From Gemmatimonadota bacterium (GTDB lineage Bacteria > Gemmatimonadota > Gemmatimonadetes > Longimicrobiales > Gaopeijiaceae), in NCBI GenBank assembly GCA_022826565.1, contig JAJDUP010000026.1:306742-370741 (forward strand): a DNA stretch of 64,000 nt, written 5' to 3'. Shown one piece after another: positions 18,686-30,438 of this stretch. The translations under genes were made by a program, and so were the position numbers. Below the pieces are notes generated by a model that saw only the letters and a list, made by a program, of their open reading frames with translations, did not search any database and had not been told where the DNA came from. Every line of letters starts with the position of its first letter. The stretch's first letter is position 1.

Positions 18686-18691
18686 ATTATA
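18686..18691 (-). promoter_or_regulatory. -10 box (TATAAT) of the zinc-ribbon membrane protein gene
   Basis: Reading the minus strand, a perfect TATAAT lies 8 bp before the ATG at 18677. No good -35 is visible at the usual spacing. The position suggests the message begins at or near the start codon. Confidence 0.45.
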
Positions 18692-18761
18692 CCTACCCGC
18701 CGCGTGAGCGCGCCCGTTTCAGCGGGCCGGCCGGCGGTCCCCCGCGCCGTGGAGTGCAGTC

Positions 18762-19340
18762 ATGCTGGCGGTCCTGGACAACTACGACTCCTTCACCTGG
18801 AATCTGGTCCAGATCCTGGGCGACCTGGGCCAGGATCCCCGCGTGTACCGCAACGACGCGGTCACGATCGACGACCTGCGGCGGGGAGGCGTCACGCGCC
18901 TCGTGGTTTCCCCGGGCCCCAGGACGCCGTCCGAAGCCGGGATCAGCATTGCCGCGATCCGGGAACTCGGACCGGAGATGCCCACGCTCGGGGTCTGCCT
19001 GGGGCATCAGGCGATCGGCGAGGCATTCGGTGGCAGGACGGTCCGGGCGACATGCATGGTGCATGGCAAGACATCGCTGATCGAGCACCGGGGCGACCCC
19101 CTGTTTGCGGGAATACCGTCCCCCATGCGCGTCACGCGGTACCATTCGCTGGTGACGGACCGGATGCTCCCCGCGGAGCTCGATCCAATCGCCTGGAGCG
19201 TGGATCCCGCCGACCGGGGCGAGATCCAGGCGCTGCGTCATCGCCTGCATCCCGTGTGGGGCGTCCAGTTTCACCCCGAATCGCTGTTCACCGAGGGCGG
19301 TCGCCGGCTGCTCGAGAATTTCCTGCGATTCCCGGTCTGA
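18762..19340 (+). CDS. Class I glutamine amidotransferase (TrpG/PabA type)
   Basis: This subunit releases ammonia from glutamine for anthranilate or aminodeoxychorismate synthase. It begins LAVLDNYDSFTWNLVQ. The triad is visible as Cys in GVCLGHQAIGE and His-x-Glu in VQFHPESLF. It is 192 residues, the normal length for a free subunit. No trpE or pabB partner is adjacent, so anthranilate versus p-aminobenzoate synthesis cannot be decided. Confidence 0.9.
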   Translation: MLAVLDNYDSFTWNLVQILGDLGQDPRVYRNDAVTIDDLRRGGVTRLVVSPGPRTPSEAGISIAAIRELGPEMPTLGVCLGHQAIGEAFGGRTVRATCMVHGKTSLIEHRGDPLFAGIPSPMRVTRYHSLVTDRMLPAELDPIAWSVDPADRGEIQALRHRLHPVWGVQFHPESLFTEGGRRLLENFLRFPV

Positions 19341-19402
19341 AACGGGGTCCGCACCGTGGCCGGCAAGGCCGCTGGACGCCGGTCCGAGGCGCGCGGTTCG
19401 GC

Positions 19403-19431
19403 TTGCCCGCGGCCTCCGATTCGGATAGCTT
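19403..19431 (+). promoter_or_regulatory. Promoter of the kdsB-pyrG-kds-lpt operon
   Basis: TTGCCC (19403-19408), a 17-bp spacer and TAGCTT (19426-19431). The -10 is the same hexamer as at the yceD promoter. A GTG that opens a 17-codon leader frame lies 7 bp downstream. Confidence 0.5.
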
Positions 19432-19438
19432 AAGGTCC

Positions 19439-19488
19439 GTGAATCTCACGGTCTTTCTTGTTTTTTGCGCCCGTCCCGGGGTGCCGTT

Positions 19489-19492
<4 letters not shown>
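19439..19492 (+). CDS. Candidate 17-residue leader peptide upstream of kdsB
   Basis: A GTG 7 bp after the -10 box opens a 17-codon hydrophobic frame (MNLTVFLVFCARPGVPF). Its TGA stop overlaps a TTG in the kdsB frame as TTGA (19489-19492). The same TTGA coupling is used by other genes in this window. I infer a leaderless leader peptide whose translation feeds ribosomes to kdsB. There is no homology evidence for the peptide itself. Confidence 0.35.
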
Positions 19493-21899
<2,407 letters not shown>

Positions 21900-21903
21900 C
21901 GCT

Positions 21904-22710
21904 GTGCCCTTTCTGGATGGATTCACCCTTGTCTCTGGTCCCTGTGTGCTGGAGGACCACGCGCTCAACCTCGAGGTGGGTGCGGGGGTCCGCGAAGCCG
22001 CGCGCGAGGCCGGGATTCCCGCGGTCTTCAAGGCGTCCTTCGACAAGGCGAACCGCTCCCTGCTCCACTCCCATCGAGGCCCGGGTCTGCGACACGGTCT
22101 CGATCTTCTCGCCGCCGTCCGCGAGGGCACCGGCCTGCCCGTCCTGACGGACATTCACGAACCCGGCCAGGCCGGCCCGGCGGCCGAAGTGGCGGACGTG
22201 TTGCAGATCCCCGCGTTCCTGTGCCGGCAGACCTCACTGCTGCTGGCGGCGGGCGGGGCGGCCAGCGCGGTGAACATCAAGAAGGGACAGTGGATGTCAC
22301 CCGCGGCGATGGCCGGGGCGGTCGAGAAGGTGCGGGCCGGCGGCGCCGCGACGGTGACCGTGACCGAGCGCGGGACCGCCTTCGGGTACGGCGACCTCGT
22401 CGTGGACATGCGGAACTTCGCCGCCATACGGGCTGCGGCCGGCGCTCCCGTCATCTTCGACGGAACCCACTCGGTTCAGCGCCCCGGCGCCGCACCCGAC
22501 GGATCGACTGCGGGCACACCGGAGCACACCCGCGCACTGGTCCGTGCCGCCGTGGCCGCCGGCTGCGACGGTCTCTTCCTCGAGGTCCACCCCGATCCGA
22601 CCTCGGCGCCCTCGGACGGCTCGAACATGCTGCCGCTCGCGGAACTCCCGCCGCTGCTCGGCGAGGTTGTGGCGCTCCGCGAGGCACTCTTTGCCGGAGC
22701 GGCGGTATGA
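21904..22710 (+). CDS. kdsA: Kdo-8-phosphate synthase
   Basis: KdsA condenses arabinose-5-phosphate with PEP. The barrel shows SGPCVLEDHALNLEV, FKASFDKANRSL, the VNIKKGQWMSP loop, FDGTHSVQRPG and EVHPDPTSAPSDG. At 268 residues it is normal. A GTG start lies 4 bp after pyrG, and its stop overlaps kdsC (ATGA). The Cys in SGPCVLED may suggest a metal-dependent type, but I would not assert the class from this alone. Confidence 0.95.
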   Translation: MPFLDGFTLVSGPCVLEDHALNLEVGAGVREAAREAGIPAVFKASFDKANRSLLHSHRGPGLRHGLDLLAAVREGTGLPVLTDIHEPGQAGPAAEVADVLQIPAFLCRQTSLLLAAGGAASAVNIKKGQWMSPAAMAGAVEKVRAGGAATVTVTERGTAFGYGDLVVDMRNFAAIRAAAGAPVIFDGTHSVQRPGAAPDGSTAGTPEHTRALVRAAVAAGCDGLFLEVHPDPTSAPSDGSNMLPLAELPPLLGEVVALREALFAGAAV

Positions 22711-23273
22711 AGCCCCTGCCGATGGAGATCCCGGAGGCAACGGCCCGGCGGATTCGACTGGTCGTATTGGACGTCGACGGGGTCATGACGGATGGCGGCG
22801 TCTACACGGGCGCGACCCCGGAAGGGGTTCCAATCGAACTCAAGCGGTTCGATGTTCAGGACGGACTGGGAGTCAGGATGATGGCAAAAGCGGGTCTGCA
22901 CGTCGCGATCGTATCGGGGCGGGTGTCGGAAGCCACGACGATTCGCGCGGCCGAGCTGGGGATCACCGATGTCTTTCAGGACGGCGGCGCCCGCAAGTTG
23001 CCCATAATCGAGAGGCTGCTCGCCGAGAAGGGCGTGCGGTGGGACGAGGTCGCGCTCCTGGGAGACGACCTGGCCGACCTGGCCCCGCTGAGGCGGGTCG
23101 GGCTCCCCGCCACCGTCGCGAACGCCACCCGCGAGGTGCGGCACGCCGCCGAGTGGCAGAGCATCAGCGAGGGGGGAAGGGGAGCGGTCAGGGAGTTCGC
23201 GGAAGCGCTCCTCGGGGCCCGCAGGGAATGGACGAGGCTGGTCGATGAGTACTGTCGCGAGCGCGGCGGTTGA
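22707..23273 (+). CDS. kdsC: Kdo-8-phosphate phosphatase (HAD family)
   Basis: KdsC removes phosphate from Kdo-8-P. HAD motifs are visible: LVVLDVDGVMTDGGVY with two nucleophilic region aspartates, the SGR motif in AIVSGRVSE, Lys in RKLPIIERL, and LGDDLADLAPL. The length is 188 residues from the ATG at 22707, which overlaps the kdsA stop; a second ATG at 22722 is possible. The 3' end overlaps kdsD by 29 bp. Confidence 0.93.
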   Translation: MKPLPMEIPEATARRIRLVVLDVDGVMTDGGVYTGATPEGVPIELKRFDVQDGLGVRMMAKAGLHVAIVSGRVSEATTIRAAELGITDVFQDGGARKLPIIERLLAEKGVRWDEVALLGDDLADLAPLRRVGLPATVANATREVRHAAEWQSISEGGRGAVREFAEALLGARREWTRLVDEYCRERGG

Positions 23274-24249
23274 GGCGCCGCCCGGCGCGGGCCGGCCCGA
23301 GCTCCTCCGCGAGGCCAGGCGGGTCCTGCGGATGGAGGGCGCGGCGGTCGCGGCGTTGGCCGATCGCCTCGGGGACGACTTCGTGCGGGCGGTGGAGCTG
23401 GTCGCGACCTTCGAGGGGGCGGTGGTTCTCTCGGGGATCGGAAAGTCCGGGCTGATCGCGCGCAAGGTCGCCGCGACCCTTACCTCGACCGGGACCCCGG
23501 CGGTGTTCCTCCACCCCGTCGACGGGCTGCACGGCGACCTGGGGATCGTTGCCGAAGGTGCTGTCCTGATCGTCGTTTCCCGGAGCGGGCGCAGCGCGGA
23601 ACTGCGGGGGCTGCTCTCCTTTGCGCGGACCCGGCGGATGCCCGTGGTGGCGATCGCCGGCGACATGTCCTCGCCGCTGGCGCGCAGTGCCTCGGCGGCC
23701 CTCGACTGCGGCGTGGCGGCCGAAGCCTGTCCGCTGGACCTCGCCCCAACCGCCTCGACCACCGCGGCGCTGGCAATGGGAGACGCCCTCGCCGTCGCCC
23801 TGATGGGGCAGCGCGGCTTCGATGCCGCCGACTTCGCCAGGATCCACCCGGGCGGCGCGCTCGGCAGGCGCCTCACGCTTCGCGTCAGCGACGTCATGAT
23901 CACCGACGACTACCCGGCCGCGGCCCCCGGCGCGACCGTCCGCGACATCATCATCCCGCTTGCCAGGATGCGCGGCACGGTCCCCGTCATCGACGACGAC
24001 AACGCTCTGATCGGCGTGGTCACCGCCGGCGATCTCGCGAGACTGATGGAACGGACCGAGGATTTCCTGCATCTGCCCGTCTCGCACTTCATGACCCGCT
24101 CGCCGAGGATCGCCCATCCCGACGAGCTCGGCGCCACCGCGGTCCGCCGCATGGAGGACCACGGGGTGATGGCGCTGCCGGTCGTGAGCCGGGGCGGGCT
24201 GACCGGTATCGTTCACCTTCACGACCTGCTGCGCGCCGGAGTGCTCTGA
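23245..24249 (+). CDS. kdsD: Arabinose-5-phosphate isomerase (KpsF/GutQ family)
   Basis: KdsD supplies arabinose-5-phosphate for KdsA. An N-terminal SIS domain (about 35-190) has VVLSGIGKSGLIARKVA, HPVDGLHGDLG and VSRSGRSAELRGLL. Two CBS domains follow (about 215-330). At 334 residues it is close to the family size. Its stop overlaps the lptC start as TGATG. Confidence 0.94.
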   Translation: MSTVASAAVEAPPGAGRPELLREARRVLRMEGAAVAALADRLGDDFVRAVELVATFEGAVVLSGIGKSGLIARKVAATLTSTGTPAVFLHPVDGLHGDLGIVAEGAVLIVVSRSGRSAELRGLLSFARTRRMPVVAIAGDMSSPLARSASAALDCGVAAEACPLDLAPTASTTAALAMGDALAVALMGQRGFDAADFARIHPGGALGRRLTLRVSDVMITDDYPAAAPGATVRDIIIPLARMRGTVPVIDDDNALIGVVTAGDLARLMERTEDFLHLPVSHFMTRSPRIAHPDELGATAVRRMEDHGVMALPVVSRGGLTGIVHLHDLLRAGVL

Positions 24250-24794
24250 TGAGAAGCCGACCGACCCTTCACAGCTTCGCCACCCTCTCGCTGGCACTCG
24301 CGGCCGGGGCCTGTTCGGCCGAATCGGAGGAGGGACCCGCGACCGAACTCGAAGCCGTCAACGCCGACGAGATCGTCTACGGCGTGTCGCGCAGGATGAC
24401 CCGCGAGGGCGTGCAGGAAGCGCTCCTCATGGCCGACAGCATGTTCCTTTGGCGTGACTCGTCGCATGCCCAGGTGATCGGGCTGACGCTCATCGTCTTC
24501 GACGAGCAGGGCAGGCGCCGCGCGAACATCACCGCCGACCAGGGCCGGCTGAGCAATGTGGGCAACGAGCTCACCGCCAGCGGCAGCGCTGTCCTGCGAA
24601 TCCCGACAACCGGCCAGGAAATCCGCACCGGAGAACTCCACTTCGCACCGGAGGCGGACCGCATCTGGTCCGACGTGCCGGTCGAGATATACGAAGGCGG
24701 CTGCGTGTTCGACGGAGACCGCTTCCAGGCGGACATGTCGTTCGACGCGGTGAGGATCTGGGGTGAGAGCGCGGGGAGATGCGGCGAGCAATGA
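24249..24794 (+). CDS. lptC: LptC-like LPS export lipoprotein
   Basis: LptC is the membrane-anchored periplasmic bridge of the LPS exporter. This 181-residue protein has a lipobox (LAAGACSAE), so it is probably lipid-anchored rather than held by a TM helix as in E. coli. The beta-rich body shows IVFDEQGRRRANITADQGRL, typical of the LptC/OstA fold. Position between kdsD and the LptA-like gene supports the call. Confidence 0.85.
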   Translation: MRSRPTLHSFATLSLALAAGACSAESEEGPATELEAVNADEIVYGVSRRMTREGVQEALLMADSMFLWRDSSHAQVIGLTLIVFDEQGRRRANITADQGRLSNVGNELTASGSAVLRIPTTGQEIRTGELHFAPEADRIWSDVPVEIYEGGCVFDGDRFQADMSFDAVRIWGESAGRCGEQ

Positions 24795-27133
24795 GAGGCG
24801 CGCGCGCCACCGGTGTTCTCGCGGTGCAGGGGTTCGGGGTGATGAGTGCGGCGCTCCTCGTTCCGGCCGCTGCGTCGGCCCAGAGCGGCGACTGCGAACT
24901 CGCCAGGGTGGGAGGGGTCACCTACCGGGCACGGTTCGACTCCGTCAGCTTCGTCTACCATGCCAGCGGCGGTGTCGACTACCGCTGCTCGGACGGCATG
25001 CGCATCCTCGCCGATTCGGCCGTCGTCTTCGAATCGAACGAACAGGTGCAACTCTTCGGCCGCGTGCACATCGAGGACGCGGACACGGAGCTGGACGCCG
25101 ACACGGCCTACTACTTCGGCGGGCTGCAGCAATTGAACGCCTGGTCGAACGTGACTGTGACCGACCGCCAGAGCGGTGCGATCATCACGGGGTACCGCGT
25201 TTCGATCGACCGGGCCACCGAGGTCCGCCCGATGGACCGAATGGTCGTCTATGAAGGCAACCCGCACGCCACCGTATTCCCGGTGCTGCGTGCCGAGGTG
25301 GTGGACACTGCGCAGGTGGCGGACAGTGTGGAGGTGGCGGACAGTACGGAGGCGGCGGACAGCGTGGAGGCGGCGGACAGCGTGGAGGCGGCGGACAGCG
25401 TGGAGGTGGCGGACAGCGTGGAGGTGGCGGACAGCGTGGAGGTGGCGGACAGCGTGGAGGTGGCGGACAGCGCCGAGGCGCAGGTCAGTGCACCGGCGAA
25501 CGACTCGACTGAGGCACAGCCTGACGAGCCATCCGCGGACACTACCGCCGAGGCCGAAGCACCGGGGCCGACCGAGCCACCCGAGCTCCCGCAGGACACG
25601 GTCGCCGCCGGGGATACGCTGGCCGCCGAGGACACCGGGACCGTCGAAGACACCGAGATTGTCGAGGACATCGATGCTGCCGCCGACACCGTCGTCGCCG
25701 ATGCGGAGCCGATCCGCCTTCCACCCTACGAGATCGATGCCGAACAGTTCGTTCTGGAGGGCAGCCGATACTTCCGTGCGATGAGAAACGTGAGCGTGGA
25801 GCGGGATTCCCTGTTGGCGCAGGGCGATTCGCTCGATTACGACCAGGAAGCCGGCGCGATGTCGATCTTCGGCGACGCGCGGGTCGAAGGGCAGAGCTAC
25901 CTGCTGACGGCAAGCACGATATCGGTGACGCCTACCTCGGGGCTCCGGGAGGAACTCCTGGCCAGAAGGGACGCGAGGCTTTCGGGGCAGGATGTGGACA
26001 TGGCCGCGCCCGCCATCCGCATGTTCCTCGAATCCGGGCAGGTCAACCGGCTCGTCGCGATCGGCGAGATTCCGCCGCTTCCCGGGGAGCCGCGGACCGT
26101 CGACACCGAGGGGCTCTCGGCCGGGGATGCGGCGCGGGTGCTGGCCCTCGCCGAACGGGCGGTCGAGGAGGCCGACTCAGCCGCTGCCGACTCGCTCTTC
26201 CGGCCTTCGGTGAGGGCCGACCAGTTCAGCCTGATCGGGGACTCCATCGACGTGTTGTCGCCGGGACAGGTGCTGGACCTGGTCACCGCGGTGGGAGCCG
26301 CGCGGGCGGAGGGTCTGGCCGATGACACGCTCGAGGCTGCAGGGCTCCCGGAAATCGCCCGGCGGGACTGGATGGAGGGGGATACGGTGATCGCCGACTT
26401 TTCGACCGGCGAGCCCGCGGACAGTTCGCAGAACGCACCTGCGGATAGTGCTCAAGATACACAAGCGGACAGTGCACAGATTACACAAAATACACAATTT
26501 ACACAAACCGATACATCGGAGGCTCCGGGAATGGACGCGTCGGCCGAGGTTCCCGACTCGGCGCGGCGTTCCCGGCTGGAGACCATCACGGCGGTCGGCA
26601 CGGCCCGCAGCCTCTACAGAATGATCGATCCGGACACAGCACAGGCCGGGGCCGACACCGTCCCTGCCGATCCGGATGCGCTTCAGGCCGAACCAGCCGA
26701 CCCGAACCGGCAGCCGGACGCCAGCGATCCCGCACCCTCCGATTCGGCCGCGGCCTCCGCCGGCTCCGACACCATCGCGGCCGACCAGCCCGCGCGCCCT
26801 GCGCTGCACTGGGTCGAGGGCAAGAAGATCATCGTCCACCTGGTGGGGCGCGAGGTGGTCAGCATGGATGTGGAGGGCCAAACGGTGGGGTATCACCTGG
26901 AGCCGCGTCCACCCGGAGATCCCGCCGACTCGACCGCCGTGGATTCGGCGACCGTCGCCCCCGACTCGGCCGTCGCCGATTCGACGACCGCTCCGGCTGA
27001 TTCCGCCACCGCGAATCCGGACACCATCACCACGAATCCGGACACCGCCGCCGCCCCTCCTTCGGCCGTGACCCCGACGGGTCAGCCCAACACCCGTCGA
27101 CGCACGCCAACCGGAAAGGAACGTCGCAAGTGA
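24779..27133 (+). CDS. lptA: Very large LptA/OstA-like protein with low-complexity linkers
   Basis: LptA proteins form the periplasmic bridge carrying LPS to the outer membrane. This copy is 784 residues, about four times a normal LptA. A signal peptide ends near AAASAQ. OstA-like beta segments occur at about 60-170 ([21 protein letters not shown]) and again around 325-420 ([20 protein letters not shown]). Between and after them lie long acidic Asp/Ser/Ala/Thr-rich linkers, including nine hexapeptide repeats. It lies between lptC and lptB, and its stop overlaps lptB (GTGA). Role as the LptA equivalent is inferred from the fold and position. Confidence 0.75.
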   Translation: MRRAMRGARATGVLAVQGFGVMSAALLVPAAASAQSGDCELARVGGVTYRARFDSVSFVYHASGGVDYRCSDGMRILADSAVVFESNEQVQLFGRVHIEDADTELDADTAYYFGGLQQLNAWSNVTVTDRQSGAIITGYRVSIDRATEVRPMDRMVVYEGNPHATVFPVLRAEVVDTAQVADSVEVADSTEAADSVEAADSVEAADSVEVADSVEVADSVEVADSVEVADSAEAQVSAPANDSTEAQPDEPSADTTAEAEAPGPTEPPELPQDTVAAGDTLAAEDTGTVEDTEIVEDIDAAADTVVADAEPIRLPPYEIDAEQFVLEGSRYFRAMRNVSVERDSLLAQGDSLDYDQEAGAMSIFGDARVEGQSYLLTASTISVTPTSGLREELLARRDARLSGQDVDMAAPAIRMFLESGQVNRLVAIGEIPPLPGEPRTVDTEGLSAGDAARVLALAERAVEEADSAAADSLFRPSVRADQFSLIGDSIDVLSPGQVLDLVTAVGAARAEGLADDTLEAAGLPEIARRDWMEGDTVIADFSTGEPADSSQNAPADSAQDTQADSAQITQNTQFTQTDTSEAPGMDASAEVPDSARRSRLETITAVGTARSLYRMIDPDTAQAGADTVPADPDALQAEPADPNRQPDASDPAPSDSAAASAGSDTIAADQPARPALHWVEGKKIIVHLVGREVVSMDVEGQTVGYHLEPRPPGDPADSTAVDSATVAPDSAVADSTTAPADSATANPDTITTNPDTAAAPPSAVTPTGQPNTRRRTPTGKERRK
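25310..25471 (+). repeat. Coding minisatellite: nine 18-bp units in lptA
   Basis: Nine tandem 18-bp units of the type GTGGAGGTGGCGGACAGC encode hexapeptides of the form VE(V/A)ADS. The first (AQVADS) and third (TEAADS) are variants; the last four are identical in protein. Copy number can change in steps of six residues without breaking frame. Confidence 0.95.
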
Positions 27134-27939
27134 CAGATGAGCTTTTGCTCGCCCCGGATCCCGGGACGAGCGCCGCCGTGCAGGCCTCGACGCTCAGGGG
27201 CGCAAACCTCACGAAGATCTACCGGAAGAGGGCCGTCGTAGCCAACGTCGACATCGAGGTCCGCCAGGGGGAGATCGTCGGCCTGCTGGGTCCGAACGGG
27301 GCGGGCAAGACGACCACCTTCTACATGCTGGTCGGATTGATCGCGGCGGACGGGGGCAGGGTCTACCTGGACGACGCCAGGCTCACGGGAGTGCCGATGT
27401 ACAAGCGCGCCAGGATGGGCGTCGGCTACCTGGCCCAGGAACCCTCCGTCTTTCGCCGGCTCACGGTCGCGCAGAACATCCTGGCGATCCTGGAGACGCT
27501 GGACCTCAGCCGCCAGGAGCGGGCCGAAAGGCTGGAGGAGCTGCTCGGCGAGCTCTCGATCGGCCACCTCCGCAACGCCAAGGCGTTCTCCCTGTCCGGG
27601 GGCGAGCGGCGCCGTCTCGAGATCACCCGCGCGCTCGTCCAGCGGCCCAAGTTCATGCTCCTCGACGAGCCCTTCGCCGGCATCGACCCGATCGCGCTGC
27701 ACGACATCCAGGAGATCGTCGCGCAGCTCAAGACCCGGGACATCGGCGTCATCATCTCCGATCACAACGTGGAGCAGACGCTGGAGATCGTGGACCGGGC
27801 GTACATCATGTACGAGGGTCACATCCGCGTTCACGGCACGGTCTCCGAACTGGTCTGGAACGACGAAGTCGCCGACCTCTACCTGGGCCCGACGCTGACG
27901 GCGCGCATGCGTTCGCGCTTTCCCGAGCCCGTGAGCTGA
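27130..27939 (+). CDS. lptB: LPS export ABC ATPase LptB
   Basis: LptB is the cytoplasmic ATPase driving LPS extraction. Walker A is [11 protein letters not shown], the signature is [11 protein letters not shown], Walker B is [13 protein letters not shown], and the switch His is in [11 protein letters not shown]. The family-typical [20 protein letters not shown] is present. The GTG start at 27130 gives 269 residues, with about 25 extra N-terminal residues compared with E. coli. It overlaps the lptA stop. Confidence 0.95.
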   Translation: MTDELLLAPDPGTSAAVQASTLRGANLTKIYRKRAVVANVDIEVRQGEIVGLLGPNGAGKTTTFYMLVGLIAADGGRVYLDDARLTGVPMYKRARMGVGYLAQEPSVFRRLTVAQNILAILETLDLSRQERAERLEELLGELSIGHLRNAKAFSLSGGERRRLEITRALVQRPKFMLLDEPFAGIDPIALHDIQEIVAQLKTRDIGVIISDHNVEQTLEIVDRAYIMYEGHIRVHGTVSELVWNDEVADLYLGPTLTARMRSRFPEPVS

Positions 27940-27946
27940 TGCCGTC

Positions 27947-29458
27947 GTGAGCAGGCTGAAGACGGGGCTGTACCAGGGGGCCGACCTGCGGCAGGAACTG
28001 AGGGTCAACCCGCGCCTCTATCAGGCGATGGACCTGCTGTACATGCCGCTGCTCGACCTGCAGACCAAGCTGGAGCAGGAGCTCTCCGAGAATCCGTTCC
28101 TGGAGCTGTCGGAGCCCGACAGCGACGACGAGTTCGAGGTGGACGAGGAGAGCCTGGACGAACCCGACGAACCCGACGACGAGGTCGACTGGGACGAGGT
28201 GCTGCTCGACGGATTCGACGTCGGGGGCGCGCGCGAGCGCTACGAGCCGCGCGAGTATTTCGAGGCGCCCGTGGTGGGGACGCGGCACCTCCACGACTAC
28301 CTCACCGACCAGCTCGGACTCCTCCACCTCGGGGACCGCCAGCTCTGGATCGCCGACGAGATCGTCGGCAACATCGACGACGACGGGTCCCTGTCCTGTT
28401 CGCTGCAGGACGTGGCGGACGGGCTGAACGCGACCGCCGACGCCACCCGCGACAAAACGTTCGAGCGCGCGCGCGGCATCGAGGACGACAAGGCCCGCGA
28501 GGCCGAGTTGGAGGAGCTGGCCGCGTTCTTTGCGCCCCATACCCCCGAAGAGGTCGAGGAGGTGCTGCGGATCGTGCAGACGCTCGACCCGCCCGGGGTC
28601 GCCGCCCGCACCCTGCGCGAGTGCCTCGAACTGCAGCTCCGGCGGGATGACAAGGAGGACACGCTGGCTTTCACGATTGTCCGGGAGCACTTCGACGCGC
28701 TCATCAATCACCGCTGGACCGAGATCGCGCGCGCGCTCGAGATCCCTCCCCGCGAGGTCCAGGACGCCGCCGACGAGATCGCCACCCTGGATCCCAGGCC
28801 CGGCAAGCAGTACTCCTCCGACCCCGATCACTACGTCATCCCGGATCTCATCGTCGACAGGGTAGGGGGGGAGTACATGGTGTTCGTGAACGATACCGGA
28901 CTGCCGCGGTTGCGGCTGGCGAAGGCGTACCGCGAGGTGGCGGCCGACAGGTCGAAGTTCCAGGGGTCGAACAAGGAATTCATCTCGAACAAGCTGAACG
29001 CGGCCAACTGGCTGATTCAGGTCATCGAGCAGCGGCGCCAGACGATGCTGAACGTCATGCGCTTCATCGTCGACCGGCAGCAGGGCTTCTTCGAGAAGGG
29101 GGTGCAGCACCTGAAGCCGCTGACGCTGAGGGAGGTCGCCGACCACATCGGGATGGCCGAATCGACGGTCTCGCGGGTGACCAACGAGAAGTACGTCCAG
29201 TCGCCCACCGGCGTGTACCCGCTCAAGTTCTTCTTCTCCGGCGGTCTGCCGACCGCGACCGGCCGCGAGGTGTCCACCAGGGGCGTGCAGGCGAGGGTCA
29301 AGAGCCTGGTGGACAGCGAGGACTCGAAGCGCCCTCTTACCGATCAGGCTATCGTCAACCTGTTGAAGAGCGAGGGCGTCAAGATCGCCAGACGCACAGT
29401 GGCCAAATACCGCGACCAGCTGGGAATCCTGCCGGCGCGCATGAGAAAGCGGATCTGA
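27947..29458 (+). CDS. rpoN: RNA polymerase sigma-54 factor
   Basis: RpoN directs transcription that needs AAA+ activators. Region I is the Leu/Gln-rich N-terminus, followed by an acidic region II (about 60-85) rich in Asp and Glu. The core-binding domain leads into the HTH (LREVADHIGMAESTVSRV) and the RpoN box ARRTVAKYRDQLGI near the C-terminus. At 503 residues it has the normal size. The lptB-rpoN adjacency is conserved in many LPS-bearing bacteria. Confidence 0.96.
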   Translation: MSRLKTGLYQGADLRQELRVNPRLYQAMDLLYMPLLDLQTKLEQELSENPFLELSEPDSDDEFEVDEESLDEPDEPDDEVDWDEVLLDGFDVGGARERYEPREYFEAPVVGTRHLHDYLTDQLGLLHLGDRQLWIADEIVGNIDDDGSLSCSLQDVADGLNATADATRDKTFERARGIEDDKAREAELEELAAFFAPHTPEEVEEVLRIVQTLDPPGVAARTLRECLELQLRRDDKEDTLAFTIVREHFDALINHRWTEIARALEIPPREVQDAADEIATLDPRPGKQYSSDPDHYVIPDLIVDRVGGEYMVFVNDTGLPRLRLAKAYREVAADRSKFQGSNKEFISNKLNAANWLIQVIEQRRQTMLNVMRFIVDRQQGFFEKGVQHLKPLTLREVADHIGMAESTVSRVTNEKYVQSPTGVYPLKFFFSGGLPTATGREVSTRGVQARVKSLVDSEDSKRPLTDQAIVNLLKSEGVKIARRTVAKYRDQLGILPARMRKRI

Positions 29459-29484
29459 CCGAGTGAGCGGATCTGACCGAGTGA
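29449..29484 (+). repeat. 18-bp tandem duplication at the rpoN/glycosyltransferase junction
   Basis: GCGGATCTGACCGAGTGA occurs twice in a row (29449-29466, 29467-29484). It covers the rpoN stop and duplicates the GTG start of the next gene in frame (29463 and 29481). Confidence 0.9.
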
Positions 29485-30437
29485 AGACGACCGCGCGTGT
29501 CGACTTCGCCCTGGTGGTGCCGGCGTTCAACGAGGCGCCGAACATTCCGCACCTCATCCCCGAGCTGCGGGCCGCCTTCGAGGAGTTCGGACTGACCGGC
29601 GAGGTCGTCCTGGTCGACGACGGTTCGACCGACCGCACCGCCGAGCTGGCCGAGGCCGAGGGCGCCGGATGGGACCGCCTCAAGGTGGTGCGCCACCGGG
29701 TCAACCTCGGCAAGACCGAGGCGCTCCTGACCGGCGCCGAAGCCACCGGCCGGAGGTACATCGTCCTCTTCGATGCGGATCTTCAGCATCTCCCGGCCGA
29801 GATTCCGCGCTTCCTGGACAAGCTCGACGAGGGATGGGACATCGTCACCGGACGCAAGGTCGGGCGGTACGACAAGCGCGCCGTCTCCTCGATCTACAAC
29901 GCGCTGAGCCGCCGCATCTTCGACGTGCCGGTCAGCGACCTCAACTCGATGAAGGCCTTCCGCGCCGATGTGCTGAAGGCCGTGCGGCTGCGGCACGACT
30001 GGCACCGCTTCTTCGTGGTCCTCGCGCACCGGAAGGGCTTCAGCGCCACCGAGATCGACATCGAGCTGCACCCGCGCCGCGCGGGCGAGGCCAAGTATTC
30101 GGGGAAGAGCCGGATCGTCGGCGGCGTGCTGGACCTGGTGGCCGTGTGGTTCCACTTGCGCTTCTCCCGCAAGCCGATGGTGGCGTTCGGGCTGCCGGGG
30201 CTGTTCCTGATGGGGGTGGGCGTGCTGACGGGGCTGATCGCGCTCTACCTGCGCTACGTCATGGGGCTGGGGTTCCGGCCGCTCCTGTACCTGGTGATAC
30301 TGCTGGTGACGGTGGGGGTGCTCTGCTTTGCGGCGGGTTTCCTGGGGGAGATGATCGCGTCGGTCCACGACGAGCTCGACGCCGCGCGGCGGGAACGCAG
30401 CCCCGGGGAACGTGGAAGCGGGGCGGGGGAGGAGTAG
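29463..30437 (+). CDS. GT2 glycosyltransferase with C-terminal membrane helices
   Basis: A polyprenyl-phosphate sugar transferase type (DPM1/ArnC-like). The GT-A domain (about 15-235) shows VPAFNEAPNIPHLIPEL, VVLVDDGSTDRTAEL and the metal-binding FDADLQH. Two C-terminal hydrophobic helices (about 240-300) anchor it to the membrane. It may start at GTG 29463 or at the duplicated GTG 29481, six residues in. It begins the surface-glycan cluster. The sugar is unknown. Confidence 0.85.
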   Translation: MSGSDRVKTTARVDFALVVPAFNEAPNIPHLIPELRAAFEEFGLTGEVVLVDDGSTDRTAELAEAEGAGWDRLKVVRHRVNLGKTEALLTGAEATGRRYIVLFDADLQHLPAEIPRFLDKLDEGWDIVTGRKVGRYDKRAVSSIYNALSRRIFDVPVSDLNSMKAFRADVLKAVRLRHDWHRFFVVLAHRKGFSATEIDIELHPRRAGEAKYSGKSRIVGGVLDLVAVWFHLRFSRKPMVAFGLPGLFLMGVGVLTGLIALYLRYVMGLGFRPLLYLVILLVTVGVLCFAAGFLGEMIASVHDELDAARRERSPGERGSGAGEE

Positions 30438-30438
30438 C

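Noticed and set aside
25310-25471. CRISPR-like array
   Set aside because: Units are contiguous 18-bp coding repeats without spacers; this is a minisatellite in a gene.
27806-29761. A 651-codon minus-strand frame opposite rpoN
   Set aside because: Antisense artefact; composition and lack of domains.
30412-30438. GTG at 30412 as the wecB start
   Set aside because: The TTG at 30439 has a strong ribosome-binding site directly upstream and gives a family-like N-terminus; GTG 30412 remains possible but weaker.
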